Below are positions 9,122 to 18,111 of a stretch of 64,000 bases of DNA, in pieces; positions within the stretch are counted from its first letter, which is position 1; each line of letters opens with the position of its first letter. The position numbers and the translations under genes were made by a program. This DNA is from an uncultured Bacteroidales bacterium. GTDB taxonomy: Bacteria > Bacteroidota > Bacteroidia > Bacteroidales > Porphyromonadaceae. The DNA lies in contig CAMYPM010000008.1 in NCBI GenBank assembly GCA_947290775.1, positions 1 through 64,000 of the forward strand. Reading direction: 5' to 3'. The notes under the pieces were generated by a model, which saw nothing but the letters and a program-made list of their open reading frames with translations, did not search any database and had not been told where the DNA came from.

Positions 9122-10099
9122 TTGACTGAGCCAATTATAGCAATAGCAGGACCTACCGCATCCGGCAAAACGGAGTTAGCGGTACGCCTTGCTGCAGTTC
9201 TTGAGGGAGAGATCCTCAGCGCAGACAGCAGACAGGTATTCCGTGGAATGAATATTGGCACAGGAAAAGATCTGCGTTCTTACATCCTTAACGATGGAAC
9301 CTGTATATCGTATCATTTAATAGATATATTGGATGCAGGAGATTCTATTGATGTATTCCGTTGGCAGACGGCATTTAATGAAGCTTACCAATCAGTAATA
9401 AAGAAGCATAAAAGAGCATTTCTCGTGGGAGGAAGTGGCTTGTACTTAGAAACAGCCCTCAAGGGGGTTGCACTTTCTAAAGCTCCTATCAATCCTGCCC
9501 TTCGCACAGAGTTGGAAGAGCACCTCTCGGCAGAGGATTTATGTCATATTTTAGCTCGCTTTCACAAGGAGAGATCTGTAGCAGATCCCCATAATATGAG
9601 GCGTCTTGTGAGAAGCATTGAGATAGCTACTTATGAAGCCAATCACGAAGAAGACAGCAAGCCACAGAACGCTCCTCTTCCCCACATACTCCTATTAATT
9701 GATATACCCAAAGAAGAGCGCATAGTGCGTATTCACAACAGACTACAAAGCCGTGTGGAGGAAGGATTGATTGATGAGGTAGAGAATCTGATTAAAAATA
9801 AGGTTCCTGTACAAACTCTGATCAACTATGGATTGGAGTACCGTTATATCACTCAATATCTTATAGGAGAGCTCACAAAGGAAGAGGCCTTGCGTCTCCT
9901 TGAAATAGCGATTCGCCAGTTTGCCAAAAGGCAAATGACATGGTTTAGAGGAATGGAACGACGGGGCTTTACCCTTCATCCTATCAATGGGCTACAGTCA
10001 CTTGACGAACAGGTAAACGAAGCACTTGAAATTATAAAGCGATACGACTCCTTTTACAAAGAAAATAATATACGATTCATAAAACATATAGAACAATGA
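9122..10099 (+). CDS. miaA: tRNA dimethylallyltransferase
   Basis: A 325-residue MiaA that transfers a dimethylallyl group to N6 of A37 in tRNAs reading UNN codons. The P-loop is GPTASGKT (residues 10-17), followed by [18 protein letters not shown], the conserved substrate-binding loop. The C-terminal region contains [13 protein letters not shown], the tRNA-binding motif. The start codon is TTG at 9122; no upstream ATG is possible without overlapping guaB, and the P-loop lies at the expected distance. Its stop overlaps the alaS ATG by four bases (ATGA), suggesting translational coupling. Confidence 0.93.
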   Translation: MTEPIIAIAGPTASGKTELAVRLAAVLEGEILSADSRQVFRGMNIGTGKDLRSYILNDGTCISYHLIDILDAGDSIDVFRWQTAFNEAYQSVIKKHKRAFLVGGSGLYLETALKGVALSKAPINPALRTELEEHLSAEDLCHILARFHKERSVADPHNMRRLVRSIEIATYEANHEEDSKPQNAPLPHILLLIDIPKEERIVRIHNRLQSRVEEGLIDEVENLIKNKVPVQTLINYGLEYRYITQYLIGELTKEEALRLLEIAIRQFAKRQMTWFRGMERRGFTLHPINGLQSLDEQVNEALEIIKRYDSFYKENNIRFIKHIEQ

Positions 10100-12717
10100 T
10101 GACATCTCAAGATATACGAAAGGCTTTTCTCGATTTCTTTGCCTCGAAAGAGCATCATATTGTACCTTCTGCCCCGATGGTTATTAAGGGCGACCCCACG
10201 TTGATGTTTACTAATGCGGGGATGAATCAATTTAAAGATATTATCTTGGGTAATGTGGCACCGACCTACAAACGTGTCTCTGATGCGCAAAAATGCCTCC
10301 GTGTAAGTGGCAAACACAACGACCTGGAAGAGGTTGGGCATGATACGTATCACCATACTATGTTTGAGATGCTCGGCAATTGGTCTTTCGGAGATTATTT
10401 TAAAAAAGAGGCCATTGCGTATGCCTGGGAGTTTCTCACTAAAGTAGTTAACATTCCTGAGGACAGACTGTACATCACTGTATTTGAAGGAGATGAGGCA
10501 CACGGGTTAGAGCGAGATCAAGAAGCTGCAGACTATTGGGCTGAATGGGTATCTGCGGATCGAATCATTGGTGGAAATGCTCATGATAATTTTTGGGAAA
10601 TGGGCGATCAAGGTCCTTGTGGTCCCTGCTCAGAGATACATGTAGACTTGCGTAGTGATGAAGAGCGTAAAGCGAAACCGGGGTATACCTTAGTAAACAA
10701 GGATGATCCGCGTGTAGTAGAGATATGGAATCTCGTTTTCATGCAATACAATAGACATGCATCAGGCGAGTTGTCCCCCTTACCACATAAGGTAATTGAT
10801 ACCGGTATGGGATTTGAACGCTTGTGTATGGTGCTGCAAGGAAAGCAATCAACCTACGACACCGATGTATTCCAACCATTGATTAAGGCCGTTGGTACTG
10901 CTTCTGGTAAGCAGTATGGAGATAATGCAGCTACCGATATAGCCATGAGGGTTGTTGCAGACCATGTACGTACTATTGCATTTGCCATTACCGATGGTCA
11001 ACTTCCTGGCAATGCAAAAGCAGGTTATGTAATACGACGGATTTTGAGACGTGCCGTGCGCTATGGATACACATTCCTTGGCTTTAAGTCACCGTTCTTG
11101 TATTCATTGATACCAACACTCATTGAGGTAATGGGAGATGCCTATCCAGAGTTGATTGGGCAGCGCGAACTGATAGAAAAAGTCATTCTACAAGAGGAGG
11201 AAAGTTTTTTGCGAACTCTTGAAGCTGGAATCAAACTACTCAGTAAAAAAATAGAAGAGCTTGGATCTGATACACAGCTCAGTGGAGATGACGCCTTTAC
11301 ACTATACGATACTTTTGGCTTTCCTCTGGACCTTACCGAATTAATAGCGCACGAAAACAACAAAACGGTTGATTTGGACCGCTTTAATGAACTATTAATG
11401 GCACAGAAGGAGCGTGCTCGCACAGCAGCCTCAGTACAAACAGAGGACTGGATAAGCGTAAATGAAGGCACTACCCTATTTGTTGGCTATGATCAGACTG
11501 AATGTACCACCGATATACTTCGCTTCCGAAAGATCAAGCAAAAGAATAAAAGCTTCTATCAAGTCGTACTCTCTCACTCACCATTCTATGCAGAAATGGG
11601 AGGACAAGTCGGAGACAGTGGTACGCTTATAGACGAAAGTGGAGAGGCTTATCCCATTATAGATACAAAGAGGGAGGATAATTTAGCGGTGCACCTTATG
11701 CCCCAGTTACCTAAGGACGTATCGCAAACCTTTATTGCACGTATCAATTGCTCTTTACGCACCTTAACAGAGGCTAACCATACAGCCACCCATTTGTTAC
11801 ATCAAGCTCTTCGCGAGAAGTTAGGCAAACATGTAGAGCAAAGAGGGTCTTTTGTTAGCCCGGAGGTATTACGCTTCGACTTTTCTCACTTTGCCAAGAT
11901 GACAGAGGAAGAGATACGTAGTGTAGAGGAACGTGTGAATGAACTTATTCGCCAAGACATCAAACGCGATGAAATGCGTAATGTGCCAATTGAAGAGGCT
12001 AAGCAAATGGGAGCAATGGCACTCTTCGGTGAAAAATACGGAGAGGTAGTACGCGTCCTACGATATGGAGATTCCATTGAACTATGTGGAGGTACACATA
12101 TCGCATCTACAGGAAAGATCGGCATGTTCCGCATCACCTCAGAAAGCTCTATTGCTGCCGGAGTACGACGTATTGAGGCAGTCACCGGGGTTAATGCAGA
12201 GCGCTGGATGTACGATCAAGAAGATTTGCTTAGATCTGTACGCGAGCAGTTGAACGGGACCCCTGACGTTAACAAGGCAATTCAGCGACTTATTGAAGAA
12301 AATAAGAACTACCAGGCTGAACTTAAAGCCCTCTATACAGAAAAAACTCAAACGCTCAAGAAGCAGCTACTCCAAGGGAAACAAACAGTCGCATCCTATA
12401 GACTATTCACTCTGGAAGGCGATGTAAAACCTGACGTTGTAAAGGATTTAGCTTTCCAGCTCAAGGGCGAAGTAAAGGAACCTTTTGCTTTTGTAGCAGC
12501 TACTTATACTGGTATTAGAAGCCTACTCACAGTTCTTCTTACTGAAGAGCTTATCCAAGCCGGTCTGAATGCATCAGATTTGGTACGCAATGCTGCTAAA
12601 CTGATACGAGGTGGAGGAGGTGGACAACCTCATTTTGCCACTGCCGGAGGGAAAGGAGACGAAGGGCTTAAGGAGGCCATGCAACAGATTATCCATAATA
12701 TAGAAGCTAAAGGCTGA
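10096..12717 (+). CDS. alaS: Alanyl-tRNA synthetase
   Basis: An 873-residue class II synthetase, the usual length. The aminoacylation core shows [17 protein letters not shown] and [14 protein letters not shown]. The editing domain carries the zinc motif as [10 protein letters not shown] (HxxxH) and LCGGTH. A C-terminal DHHA1/C-Ala region with a [14 protein letters not shown] motif completes it. All expected domains are present and intact. It overlaps miaA by four bases; the second ATG (10099) is an equally good start. Confidence 0.97.
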   Translation: MMTSQDIRKAFLDFFASKEHHIVPSAPMVIKGDPTLMFTNAGMNQFKDIILGNVAPTYKRVSDAQKCLRVSGKHNDLEEVGHDTYHHTMFEMLGNWSFGDYFKKEAIAYAWEFLTKVVNIPEDRLYITVFEGDEAHGLERDQEAADYWAEWVSADRIIGGNAHDNFWEMGDQGPCGPCSEIHVDLRSDEERKAKPGYTLVNKDDPRVVEIWNLVFMQYNRHASGELSPLPHKVIDTGMGFERLCMVLQGKQSTYDTDVFQPLIKAVGTASGKQYGDNAATDIAMRVVADHVRTIAFAITDGQLPGNAKAGYVIRRILRRAVRYGYTFLGFKSPFLYSLIPTLIEVMGDAYPELIGQRELIEKVILQEEESFLRTLEAGIKLLSKKIEELGSDTQLSGDDAFTLYDTFGFPLDLTELIAHENNKTVDLDRFNELLMAQKERARTAASVQTEDWISVNEGTTLFVGYDQTECTTDILRFRKIKQKNKSFYQVVLSHSPFYAEMGGQVGDSGTLIDESGEAYPIIDTKREDNLAVHLMPQLPKDVSQTFIARINCSLRTLTEANHTATHLLHQALREKLGKHVEQRGSFVSPEVLRFDFSHFAKMTEEEIRSVEERVNELIRQDIKRDEMRNVPIEEAKQMGAMALFGEKYGEVVRVLRYGDSIELCGGTHIASTGKIGMFRITSESSIAAGVRRIEAVTGVNAERWMYDQEDLLRSVREQLNGTPDVNKAIQRLIEENKNYQAELKALYTEKTQTLKKQLLQGKQTVASYRLFTLEGDVKPDVVKDLAFQLKGEVKEPFAFVAATYTGIRSLLTVLLTEELIQAGLNASDLVRNAAKLIRGGGGGQPHFATAGGKGDEGLKEAMQQIIHNIEAKG

Positions 12718-12729
12718 TTTTTGTAGATT

Positions 12730-13788
12730 TTGCTCTGCCACACAGATTATTCTGAGGAGACGCTACAGGCATTGCATACACGGCTTAATCCGGACAAAAC
12801 TGTAGCAATCATTGACTCAAACCTTAGAGATGGGCAAAGAGCTCTTATGGAGCCCATCTTTAGGGTTGTTCCTGAGAATAGGAGACTCTACCTGACAGGG
12901 GGAGAAGAAGTCAAATCACTAGGTCTTGTAAAAGAAATTGCACTTTGGCTGAATAGATGCAGAGTAACGCGTCATTCTCTTATTTATGTAGTTGGAGGTG
13001 GCTCTTTATTAGACTTCTGTGGCTTTGTTGCAGCAATCTATAAGCGTGGAGTACCTATTGCTTACGTTCCCACGACACTGATGGCTATGGTGGATGCAGC
13101 TTATGGTGGGAAAACTGCTATTAATACAGACGACATAAAGAATCTGTTGGGCGTTTTTCAGGAGCCCAACGCCATCTTGCTTGATGAAAGATTTCTCACA
13201 ACTCTAAGCGATAGAGAAATACTCAGTGGCTATGCAGAGGTGCTTAAATATGCTTTGCTGGAAGATGACCAGTTCTTTGCTAAAGTACTTACCACTGACC
13301 CATTAAATAATGGGCTGGGTCTTAGAGAACTAATTGATCAATGCGTAACGATCAAAAAACGTTTTGTCGAAGCCGATCCCTACGACTTAGGAATTCGTCA
13401 ATATCTCAATTTAGGTCATACGGTAGGACATGCCTTAGAAGGCTTTTCCCACACTTTAGAGCCTCTTGGACATCCTGCCCTTAGGCATGGTGAAGCAGTT
13501 ATGATCGGCATCATTGTAGAGCTCTATATTTCGCACAAGATGCTTGGCTTTCCATTGGAAAGGATGCATCAAATCGTAGATTTTGCAAAAGAGTTCTTTT
13601 CTCCCTACTTTTTTGAGTGTAAGCAGTATAACGACATTATCAACCTAATGCTTCAGGACAAGAAAAACAGTGGTGACGATATTGCTATCATAGCCTTACG
13701 TCGTATTGGGGAACCCATGAAAATTAATGCATCTCGTGTACAATTACGCAATGCCTTTGATTTCTACCGCGAAGTGATTGGAGGCTAA
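12730..13788 (+). CDS. aroB: 3-dehydroquinate synthase
   Basis: A 352-residue AroB converting DAHP to 3-dehydroquinate in the shikimate pathway. The NAD-binding glycine motif is VVGGGSLLDFCGFVAA. The segment YVPTTLMAMVDAAYGGKTAI is the family signature, and the metal ligands include HTVGHALEG and HGEAVMIG. A TTG at 12730, 12 bases after alaS, is the likely start. The N-terminal domain appears somewhat shortened against family lengths of about 360. Confidence 0.92.
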   Translation: MLCHTDYSEETLQALHTRLNPDKTVAIIDSNLRDGQRALMEPIFRVVPENRRLYLTGGEEVKSLGLVKEIALWLNRCRVTRHSLIYVVGGGSLLDFCGFVAAIYKRGVPIAYVPTTLMAMVDAAYGGKTAINTDDIKNLLGVFQEPNAILLDERFLTTLSDREILSGYAEVLKYALLEDDQFFAKVLTTDPLNNGLGLRELIDQCVTIKKRFVEADPYDLGIRQYLNLGHTVGHALEGFSHTLEPLGHPALRHGEAVMIGIIVELYISHKMLGFPLERMHQIVDFAKEFFSPYFFECKQYNDIINLMLQDKKNSGDDIAIIALRRIGEPMKINASRVQLRNAFDFYREVIGG

Positions 13789-13790
13789 TC

Positions 13791-13822
13791 TTTCGCACGC
13801 ACTTGCAGCGAAAAGCTCTATT
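13791..13822 (+). terminator. Possible terminator after aroB
   Basis: TTTCGC (13791-13796) pairs with GCGAAA (13808-13813), followed by a T-rich run near 13819-13826. The stem is short, so the call is weak. Confidence 0.35.
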
Positions 13823-13903
13823 TTTATGCAAAACAGCCTTAAGCCCTAATAAATTCATTTCTAACTGAAGAGGTTACCTTTTAACTAAGTCGCACTTTTT
13901 CAC

Positions 13904-13911
13904 TATTTTTG
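13904..13911 (+). promoter_or_regulatory. -7 box upstream of lpdA
   Basis: TATTTTTG fits TAnnTTTG and lies 102 bases before the lpdA ATG, implying a leader of roughly 95 bases. No good -33 TTG is seen at the expected distance. Confidence 0.4.
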
Positions 13912-14013
13912 AATAGGGTTCTAGAGAATAAACTAGTCCACACAAGAGAATCGGATACAAACAGTTAAACAACAATAGACGAATAACAACAGACTAAATA
14001 TTTTTATAGCCAT

Positions 14014-15372
14014 ATGTATGACATAGCGATTATCGGTGGAGGCCCCGGGGGCTACAGTGCAGCTCTTTTTGCTGCAGCTAAGGGAAAGAAAATTGTTCTT
14101 TTTGAAGAGCGTGCAATTGGTGGAGTATGCCTTAATGAGGGCTGTATCCCTACTAAAACACTACTTCATTCGGCTCATCTGTTACAGGATATGCAAGGAG
14201 CTGCAAAGATGGGGATCAAATATGAAGGAGACTTAAATGTAGACTTCAAGCGTATTTCAGCACGCAAGAATAAGATAGTGAAGAAACTCACTGCCGGTAT
14301 ATCTATGCGCCTAAAGGAGTGCGGTGTAGAGGTTGTAGAGTGTCGCGCACGTCTTAATGGTACGGAAGGGGAAGCCATTCGTATTACAGCCAATGGTACT
14401 GATTATTTGGCAAAAGATGTACTCCTTGCGACCGGTAGCGAACCGGTCATTCCCCCTATCCCGGGAGCTGAGACTTCAGGATACATTACCTCTCGTGAGG
14501 CTCTGGAAGCAAAAGAGTTGCCAACAAGCATCGCTATCATCGGTGGGGGCGTAATTGGAATTGAGTTCGCTGACTTCTATCAATCTTTGGGTTCACAGGT
14601 AACTGTCATTGAGATGATGCCTGAAATACTGGGTAACATGGACAAAGAAACCTCTGCAATGCTGCGCGAATCGCTTGTAAAGCGTGGGATTAACATTCTA
14701 TTGAATACCAAAGTAGTAGCACTCGCCCCGGGAAAAGTTTCCGTAGAGCTTCCTGATGGAAGTACTGAAGCCATTGAAACAGAAAAGATCTTGATGTGTG
14801 TAGGACGCCGGCCACAGGCAAATGATTTAGGATTGGAGACCCTCTCTATAGAAAAGAATAGAGCCGCTGTCAAAACGAACAACTACTTGGAGACCTCACA
14901 TCCACACGTCTATGCCATTGGAGATATCAATGGAACATCGCTTTTAGCACATACTGCCGTGCGAGAAGGAGAGGTTGCAGTAGAACGCATTTTAGGCATT
15001 TCAGAAGCAGGAGGAATGAACTACCATGCTATTCCCGGTATTGTCTACACCCATCCTGAAATTGCCGGTGTGGGGGCTACAGAGGAAAAACTTCAAGCCG
15101 AAGGTATCCCTTATAAAGTAATGAAGCTACCTATGACTTACGCAGGGCGCTTCATTGTAGAGTCTGAGGGAGTAAATGGACTTTGCAAAATAATTACAGA
15201 TAGTAAAGATAGGATCATTGGCTGCCACATATTTGGCAATCCGGCTAGTGAGATCATTCTACCGGTAGCTATTGCCATTGCCGAAGAAACTAATGTAGAG
15301 ACTTTCCGTAGAAACTGCTTTCCACATCCCACAGTAGGAGAGATTCTTCACGAAGCCATCCTCTCTGAATAA
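14014..15372 (+). CDS. lpdA: Dihydrolipoyl dehydrogenase (E3)
   Basis: A 452-residue flavoprotein disulfide reductase. The FAD motif GGGPGGYSAALFAA is at residues 8-21. The redox-active disulfide is GGVCLNEGCIPTK (Cys about 40 and 45), the NAD motif is IGGGVIGIEFADFYQSLG, and the C-terminal catalytic motif is FPHPTVGE. E3 re-oxidises dihydrolipoamide in 2-oxoacid dehydrogenase complexes and the glycine cleavage system. No E1, E2 or GcvP/H gene is adjacent, so its partner complex cannot be read from context. It has its own promoter-like box and a strong terminator. Confidence 0.95.
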   Translation: MYDIAIIGGGPGGYSAALFAAAKGKKIVLFEERAIGGVCLNEGCIPTKTLLHSAHLLQDMQGAAKMGIKYEGDLNVDFKRISARKNKIVKKLTAGISMRLKECGVEVVECRARLNGTEGEAIRITANGTDYLAKDVLLATGSEPVIPPIPGAETSGYITSREALEAKELPTSIAIIGGGVIGIEFADFYQSLGSQVTVIEMMPEILGNMDKETSAMLRESLVKRGINILLNTKVVALAPGKVSVELPDGSTEAIETEKILMCVGRRPQANDLGLETLSIEKNRAAVKTNNYLETSHPHVYAIGDINGTSLLAHTAVREGEVAVERILGISEAGGMNYHAIPGIVYTHPEIAGVGATEEKLQAEGIPYKVMKLPMTYAGRFIVESEGVNGLCKIITDSKDRIIGCHIFGNPASEIILPVAIAIAEETNVETFRRNCFPHPTVGEILHEAILSE

Positions 15373-15422
15373 TATTACTCGATCAGAGTCCTTTCCAAGT
15401 GCACTCTGTCTTCCTTTATCTT

Positions 15423-15457
15423 ACAGACGCATTGTAAATGATGCGTCTGTTTTTTTT
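15423..15457 (+). terminator. Rho-independent terminator of lpdA
   Basis: ACAGACGCAT (15423-15432) pairs perfectly with ATGCGTCTGT (15441-15450) over an 8-base loop and is followed by seven more T residues, a textbook intrinsic terminator 50 bases after the lpdA stop. Confidence 0.88.
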
Positions 15458-15469
15458 ACACACCATTTA

Positions 15470-15477
15470 TAGCTTTG
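15470..15477 (+). promoter_or_regulatory. -7 box with no downstream gene on this strand
   Basis: TAGCTTTG matches TAnnTTTG and lies immediately after the lpdA terminator. The only plus-strand frame after it is a 13-codon ORF, yet a strong hairpin follows about 180 bases later. It is therefore a candidate promoter for a small RNA. Confidence 0.35.
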
Positions 15478-15483
15478 CGTCTG

Positions 15484-15692
15484 TAACCCTTGGATAGTCT
15501 TTTCCTTATTCCACACATGAAGGCTAAAGCTATCAGATACCTTATAGCTTCTCATTAAAGGGCCACCTCAATCACTAAATGAGTATGCTTGGGACATAAT
15601 TGTATCATTTATCAAGGGAAATGGTTTTCCTCTGAAAGTTGCAGATAAAGTAATGGGGACGTAGTATGTGTATCATACTGCGCCCCCATATT
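15484..15692 (+). ncRNA. Candidate small non-coding RNA locus
   Basis: About 210 bases bounded by a -7 box (15470-15477) and a T-tailed hairpin (15655-15692). It contains a small internal hairpin, GGAAA-tggt-TTTCC, near 15618, and a 13-codon ORF at 15517-15558 with no recognisable product. No known RNA family was recognised. The alternative is that the whole stretch is a spacer and the 3' hairpin only insulates the convergent LRR gene. Confidence 0.3.
15655..15692 (+). terminator. Strong hairpin between lpdA and the LRR gene
   Basis: GGGGACGTAGTATG (15655-15668) pairs with CATACTGCGCCCCC (15674-15687) across a 5-base loop with one mismatch and one G-T pair. ATATTTTT follows on the plus strand. 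The T-tract makes it a plus-strand terminator; it may also stop minus-strand transcripts from the LRR gene, which ends at 15720. Confidence 0.7.
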
Positions 15693-15719
15693 TTTCGTAA
15701 GGATCTCCTTTAGTTCAGT

Positions 15720-17090
15720 TCATCGGGCAATCATAAGTACCTGTACAGATGTACCTATACGCAGCAAGTAATTACCGGCATCATAGGCAGTCAACGATAA
15801 ATAGGCCTCACCCTCTTCATTGGTATTAGTACGCACACAGAGTCTGCCATTAGGTGTGTATAGCGACACTACAGTATTAGGCTCTGCGCCTTGTATTGTT
15901 AGGTAATCTTTTGCGGGATTAGGATAGAATAGCAGTCGTTCGCTTTGATTTAATGCAGCAAAAACCGGTGCGCCATCATAGGGTTTTTTATCACTATTAT
16001 AGATATACCAATTCTTATTGTTTGCTTTAGTTACATCGGTAGTAAGGCAGACGTTATCCGGCTCCGAAGGAATTGCTTTTACAGCTATAACAGCCCCTCC
16101 CCTACTGTTCATTCTATTCACAAGACTCTCAATCATTGCGGTCATCTTTTCTCCCTTTATGGTATTTCCATAGCACTGCAACCAGAAAAGATTACGTGCC
16201 GGTGATAGATCAAGCGAAGAAAAGAGATTGCCATTGCAGTGGAATTCCTGCAAGCTCTTTGCGGGCGTTAGGTCAAAGGTTGTCAGCTTATTATCGGCAC
16301 AAACAAGCTTTTCTAATACAGGGGTTGGCTCAATGCTCAGCGAAGTAAGATTATTGCTACTGCAATCTAACCAGATTAATTTTTTTAGGCCGGAGAGATC
16401 TAAGGTAGAAAGCTTATTTTTGTGGCAATAGAGTTGGAGTAACTCTGGTACAACGGACAAATCGAGTTTAGTGATAGCATTCTGATGGCAATAAAGAAAC
16501 TTCAAGTTTGGCACCTTTGAAAGATCCAAAGAGGAAATAAGATTCTCAGAGCACCACAACTCTTCCAGCATGGGTACATGAGATAAATCTATTGCGGAAA
16601 GCTGATTGGTAGAAGTCCACAGTTCAGTTAACTTCGCTTGATTGGGGAGAATAAGTGAAGAAATTCTATTGTCATAGCAGAAAAGCTTCTGCAAATTAGG
16701 AGCTTCTGTAAGGTCCAAAGAAGTAATTTGGTTTGTAGTGCAATCCAGTAATTGTAAGGCATCCGTCCCCTTGAGGGTTAAACCCGAAATAGAGTTAGTA
16801 TAGCAATACAACTCGGTAACCTTTCCATGAATTACTATATTACCTGCGGTCAAAGTGTAGACTTCAAGTCCCTTTTTGTTGATAACAGGCTCCTCCTTCA
16901 CCCCCTCCATAGTGATGGGAGCTTCACCCACAATTCTTATTTTTACTGTCTCTCCGGCTGCTTTAGCAGTGGATAAGGTAATGAGACTTTCTGCATTTGC
17001 ACGCAATGCACTGGCTACTAACCCCACGGAAAGCACTAAGAAAGAGCAAAACAATGAGATAAGAGACCTTGATGTAGTAGATGTTTTCAT
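15720..17090 (-). CDS. Secreted Cys-LRR protein with T9SS C-terminal sorting domain (internalin-J-like)
   Basis: A 456-residue secreted protein. Residues 1-33 form a signal peptide ending ANA. Residues about 92-310 carry eleven leucine-rich repeats. From about residue 136 the period is exactly 21, built on L-x-C-x-x-N, for example LFCYDN, LWCSEN, LYCHQN and LDCSSN. One repeat has Thr for Cys (LWTSTN, about 157). Residues about 387-456 form a type A T9SS domain: FYPNPAKDYLTI, SLYTPNGRL, and the GNYLLRIGT final strand. The fold resembles Porphyromonas gingivalis InlJ. The protein is predicted to cross the outer membrane by T9SS, be cleaved, and sit on the surface or be released. The start MKTSTTSRS was chosen because it begins the signal peptide; an in-frame extension to 17291 is AT-rich leader sequence. 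Confidence 0.85.
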   Translation of the reverse strand: MKTSTTSRSLISLFCSFLVLSVGLVASALRANAESLITLSTAKAAGETVKIRIVGEAPITMEGVKEEPVINKKGLEVYTLTAGNIVIHGKVTELYCYTNSISGLTLKGTDALQLLDCTTNQITSLDLTEAPNLQKLFCYDNRISSLILPNQAKLTELWTSTNQLSAIDLSHVPMLEELWCSENLISSLDLSKVPNLKFLYCHQNAITKLDLSVVPELLQLYCHKNKLSTLDLSGLKKLIWLDCSSNNLTSLSIEPTPVLEKLVCADNKLTTFDLTPAKSLQEFHCNGNLFSSLDLSPARNLFWLQCYGNTIKGEKMTAMIESLVNRMNSRGGAVIAVKAIPSEPDNVCLTTDVTKANNKNWYIYNSDKKPYDGAPVFAALNQSERLLFYPNPAKDYLTIQGAEPNTVVSLYTPNGRLCVRTNTNEEGEAYLSLTAYDAGNYLLRIGTSVQVLMIAR

Positions 17091-17135
17091 CTTAATCTTT
17101 TTCAATTCAACTGACTTATTTTTTCTATTTATCAT

Positions 17136-17143
17136 CAAAGTTA
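17136..17143 (-). promoter_or_regulatory. -7 box of the LRR gene
   Basis: The plus strand reads CAAAGTTA, so the minus strand carries TAACTTTG, a TAnnTTTG match 45 bases before the chosen LRR start. This supports that start over the longer reading frame. No -33 TTG was found. Confidence 0.45.
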
Positions 17144-17333
17144 AACAATTAATGCTGTTGTTATTCCATATTGACAGAGACTTTAGTAGAAAGCTATTCC
17201 TTTTCCAAGTGACTTTCTTTTCAAATGTATTCCGCACGAATAGTAGCAAGTTCCGGTAACAGTAACTAAAAGAAGACGAGTAATAAGGCATGAGGTCTTT
17301 TCGCTAAGAACGCTCACTATGAGGTAAAATCGG

Positions 17334-17341
17334 TAACTTTG
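17334..17341 (+). promoter_or_regulatory. -7 box of dapB
   Basis: TAACTTTG lies 29 bases before the dapB ATG, consistent with a short leader. No TTG lies at the usual -33 distance. Confidence 0.5.
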
Positions 17342-17370
17342 GCACGAGATAGTAAGTAAAAGAGAGAAAA

Positions 17371-18102
17371 ATGGACATTATACTTATAGGGCACGGACGT
17401 ATGGGTCAAGCTGTAGAAGAAGAAGCATTGCTTGGCGGTCATCACATTGTAGCTTGCTTTGACACTCAGCAAGGCAAGCCTTTTAGCCGTACTGCAGAGC
17501 TACCTCAAGCGGACGTATGTATTGAATTCACCATTGCTGAAGAAGCCTACGACAATTGTCTTACTGCTTTGGAAGCCGGCTATCCCGTAGTGAGTGGCAC
17601 AACAGGATGGAACGAGGGTGTAAAAAAGCTTCAAGCACTCAGTGAACAGAATGGCTGGAGTTTCTTCTATGCCCCCAACTACAGCATCGGTGTCAATTTA
17701 CTTTATTCACTAAATAGGCATTTAGCCAGTCTATTAACTCACGTAAACGGCTACTTGCCTTCCATAGAAGAAAGACACCACATATTTAAGAAAGATGCTC
17801 CAAGTGGTACAGCAATCGCCCTTGCCAACGACTTGATCGATATTGACCCGAGCTATACCAATTGGGCACCGGCTCCACCTGCTATAGAGGATAATCATAT
17901 CATTCCCATTGTATCTGTACGAGAAGGACAAATACCCGGTTATCATGGCGTTACATTTACCTCGCAGGTTGATCGTATCACTATTGAGCATGAAGCCTTT
18001 AGTCGCAAGGGATTAGCTCAAGGGGTATTGCTGGCGGCCGACTATGCAACGAAACACAAAGGCGCCTTGGACATGAAACAGATGTTAGACATTACTGAAT
18101 AA
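17371..18102 (+). CDS. dapB: 4-hydroxy-tetrahydrodipicolinate reductase
   Basis: A 243-residue DapB reducing hydroxy-tetrahydrodipicolinate on the route to meso-diaminopimelate and lysine. The nucleotide loop is GHGRMGQAVE (7-16). The catalytic region is EERHHIFKKDAPSGTA (about 133-148), with the His pair and the Lys that protonates the substrate. SGTTGWNEG is also present. It is on the short side for the family but all motifs are intact. It precedes lepB by 9 bases, so they probably share a transcript. Confidence 0.93.
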   Translation: MDIILIGHGRMGQAVEEEALLGGHHIVACFDTQQGKPFSRTAELPQADVCIEFTIAEEAYDNCLTALEAGYPVVSGTTGWNEGVKKLQALSEQNGWSFFYAPNYSIGVNLLYSLNRHLASLLTHVNGYLPSIEERHHIFKKDAPSGTAIALANDLIDIDPSYTNWAPAPPAIEDNHIIPIVSVREGQIPGYHGVTFTSQVDRITIEHEAFSRKGLAQGVLLAADYATKHKGALDMKQMLDITE

Positions 18103-18111
18103 TCATCCAAT

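Noticed and set aside
15517..15558. 13-codon ORF inside the candidate sRNA
   Set aside because: Too short to support as a gene; it may be a chance ORF or a leader peptide, with no evidence for either.
17091..17291. 67-codon N-terminal extension of the LRR protein
   Set aside because: The extension is AT-rich, has no homology, and precedes a perfect signal peptide. The promoter box at 17136 falls inside it.
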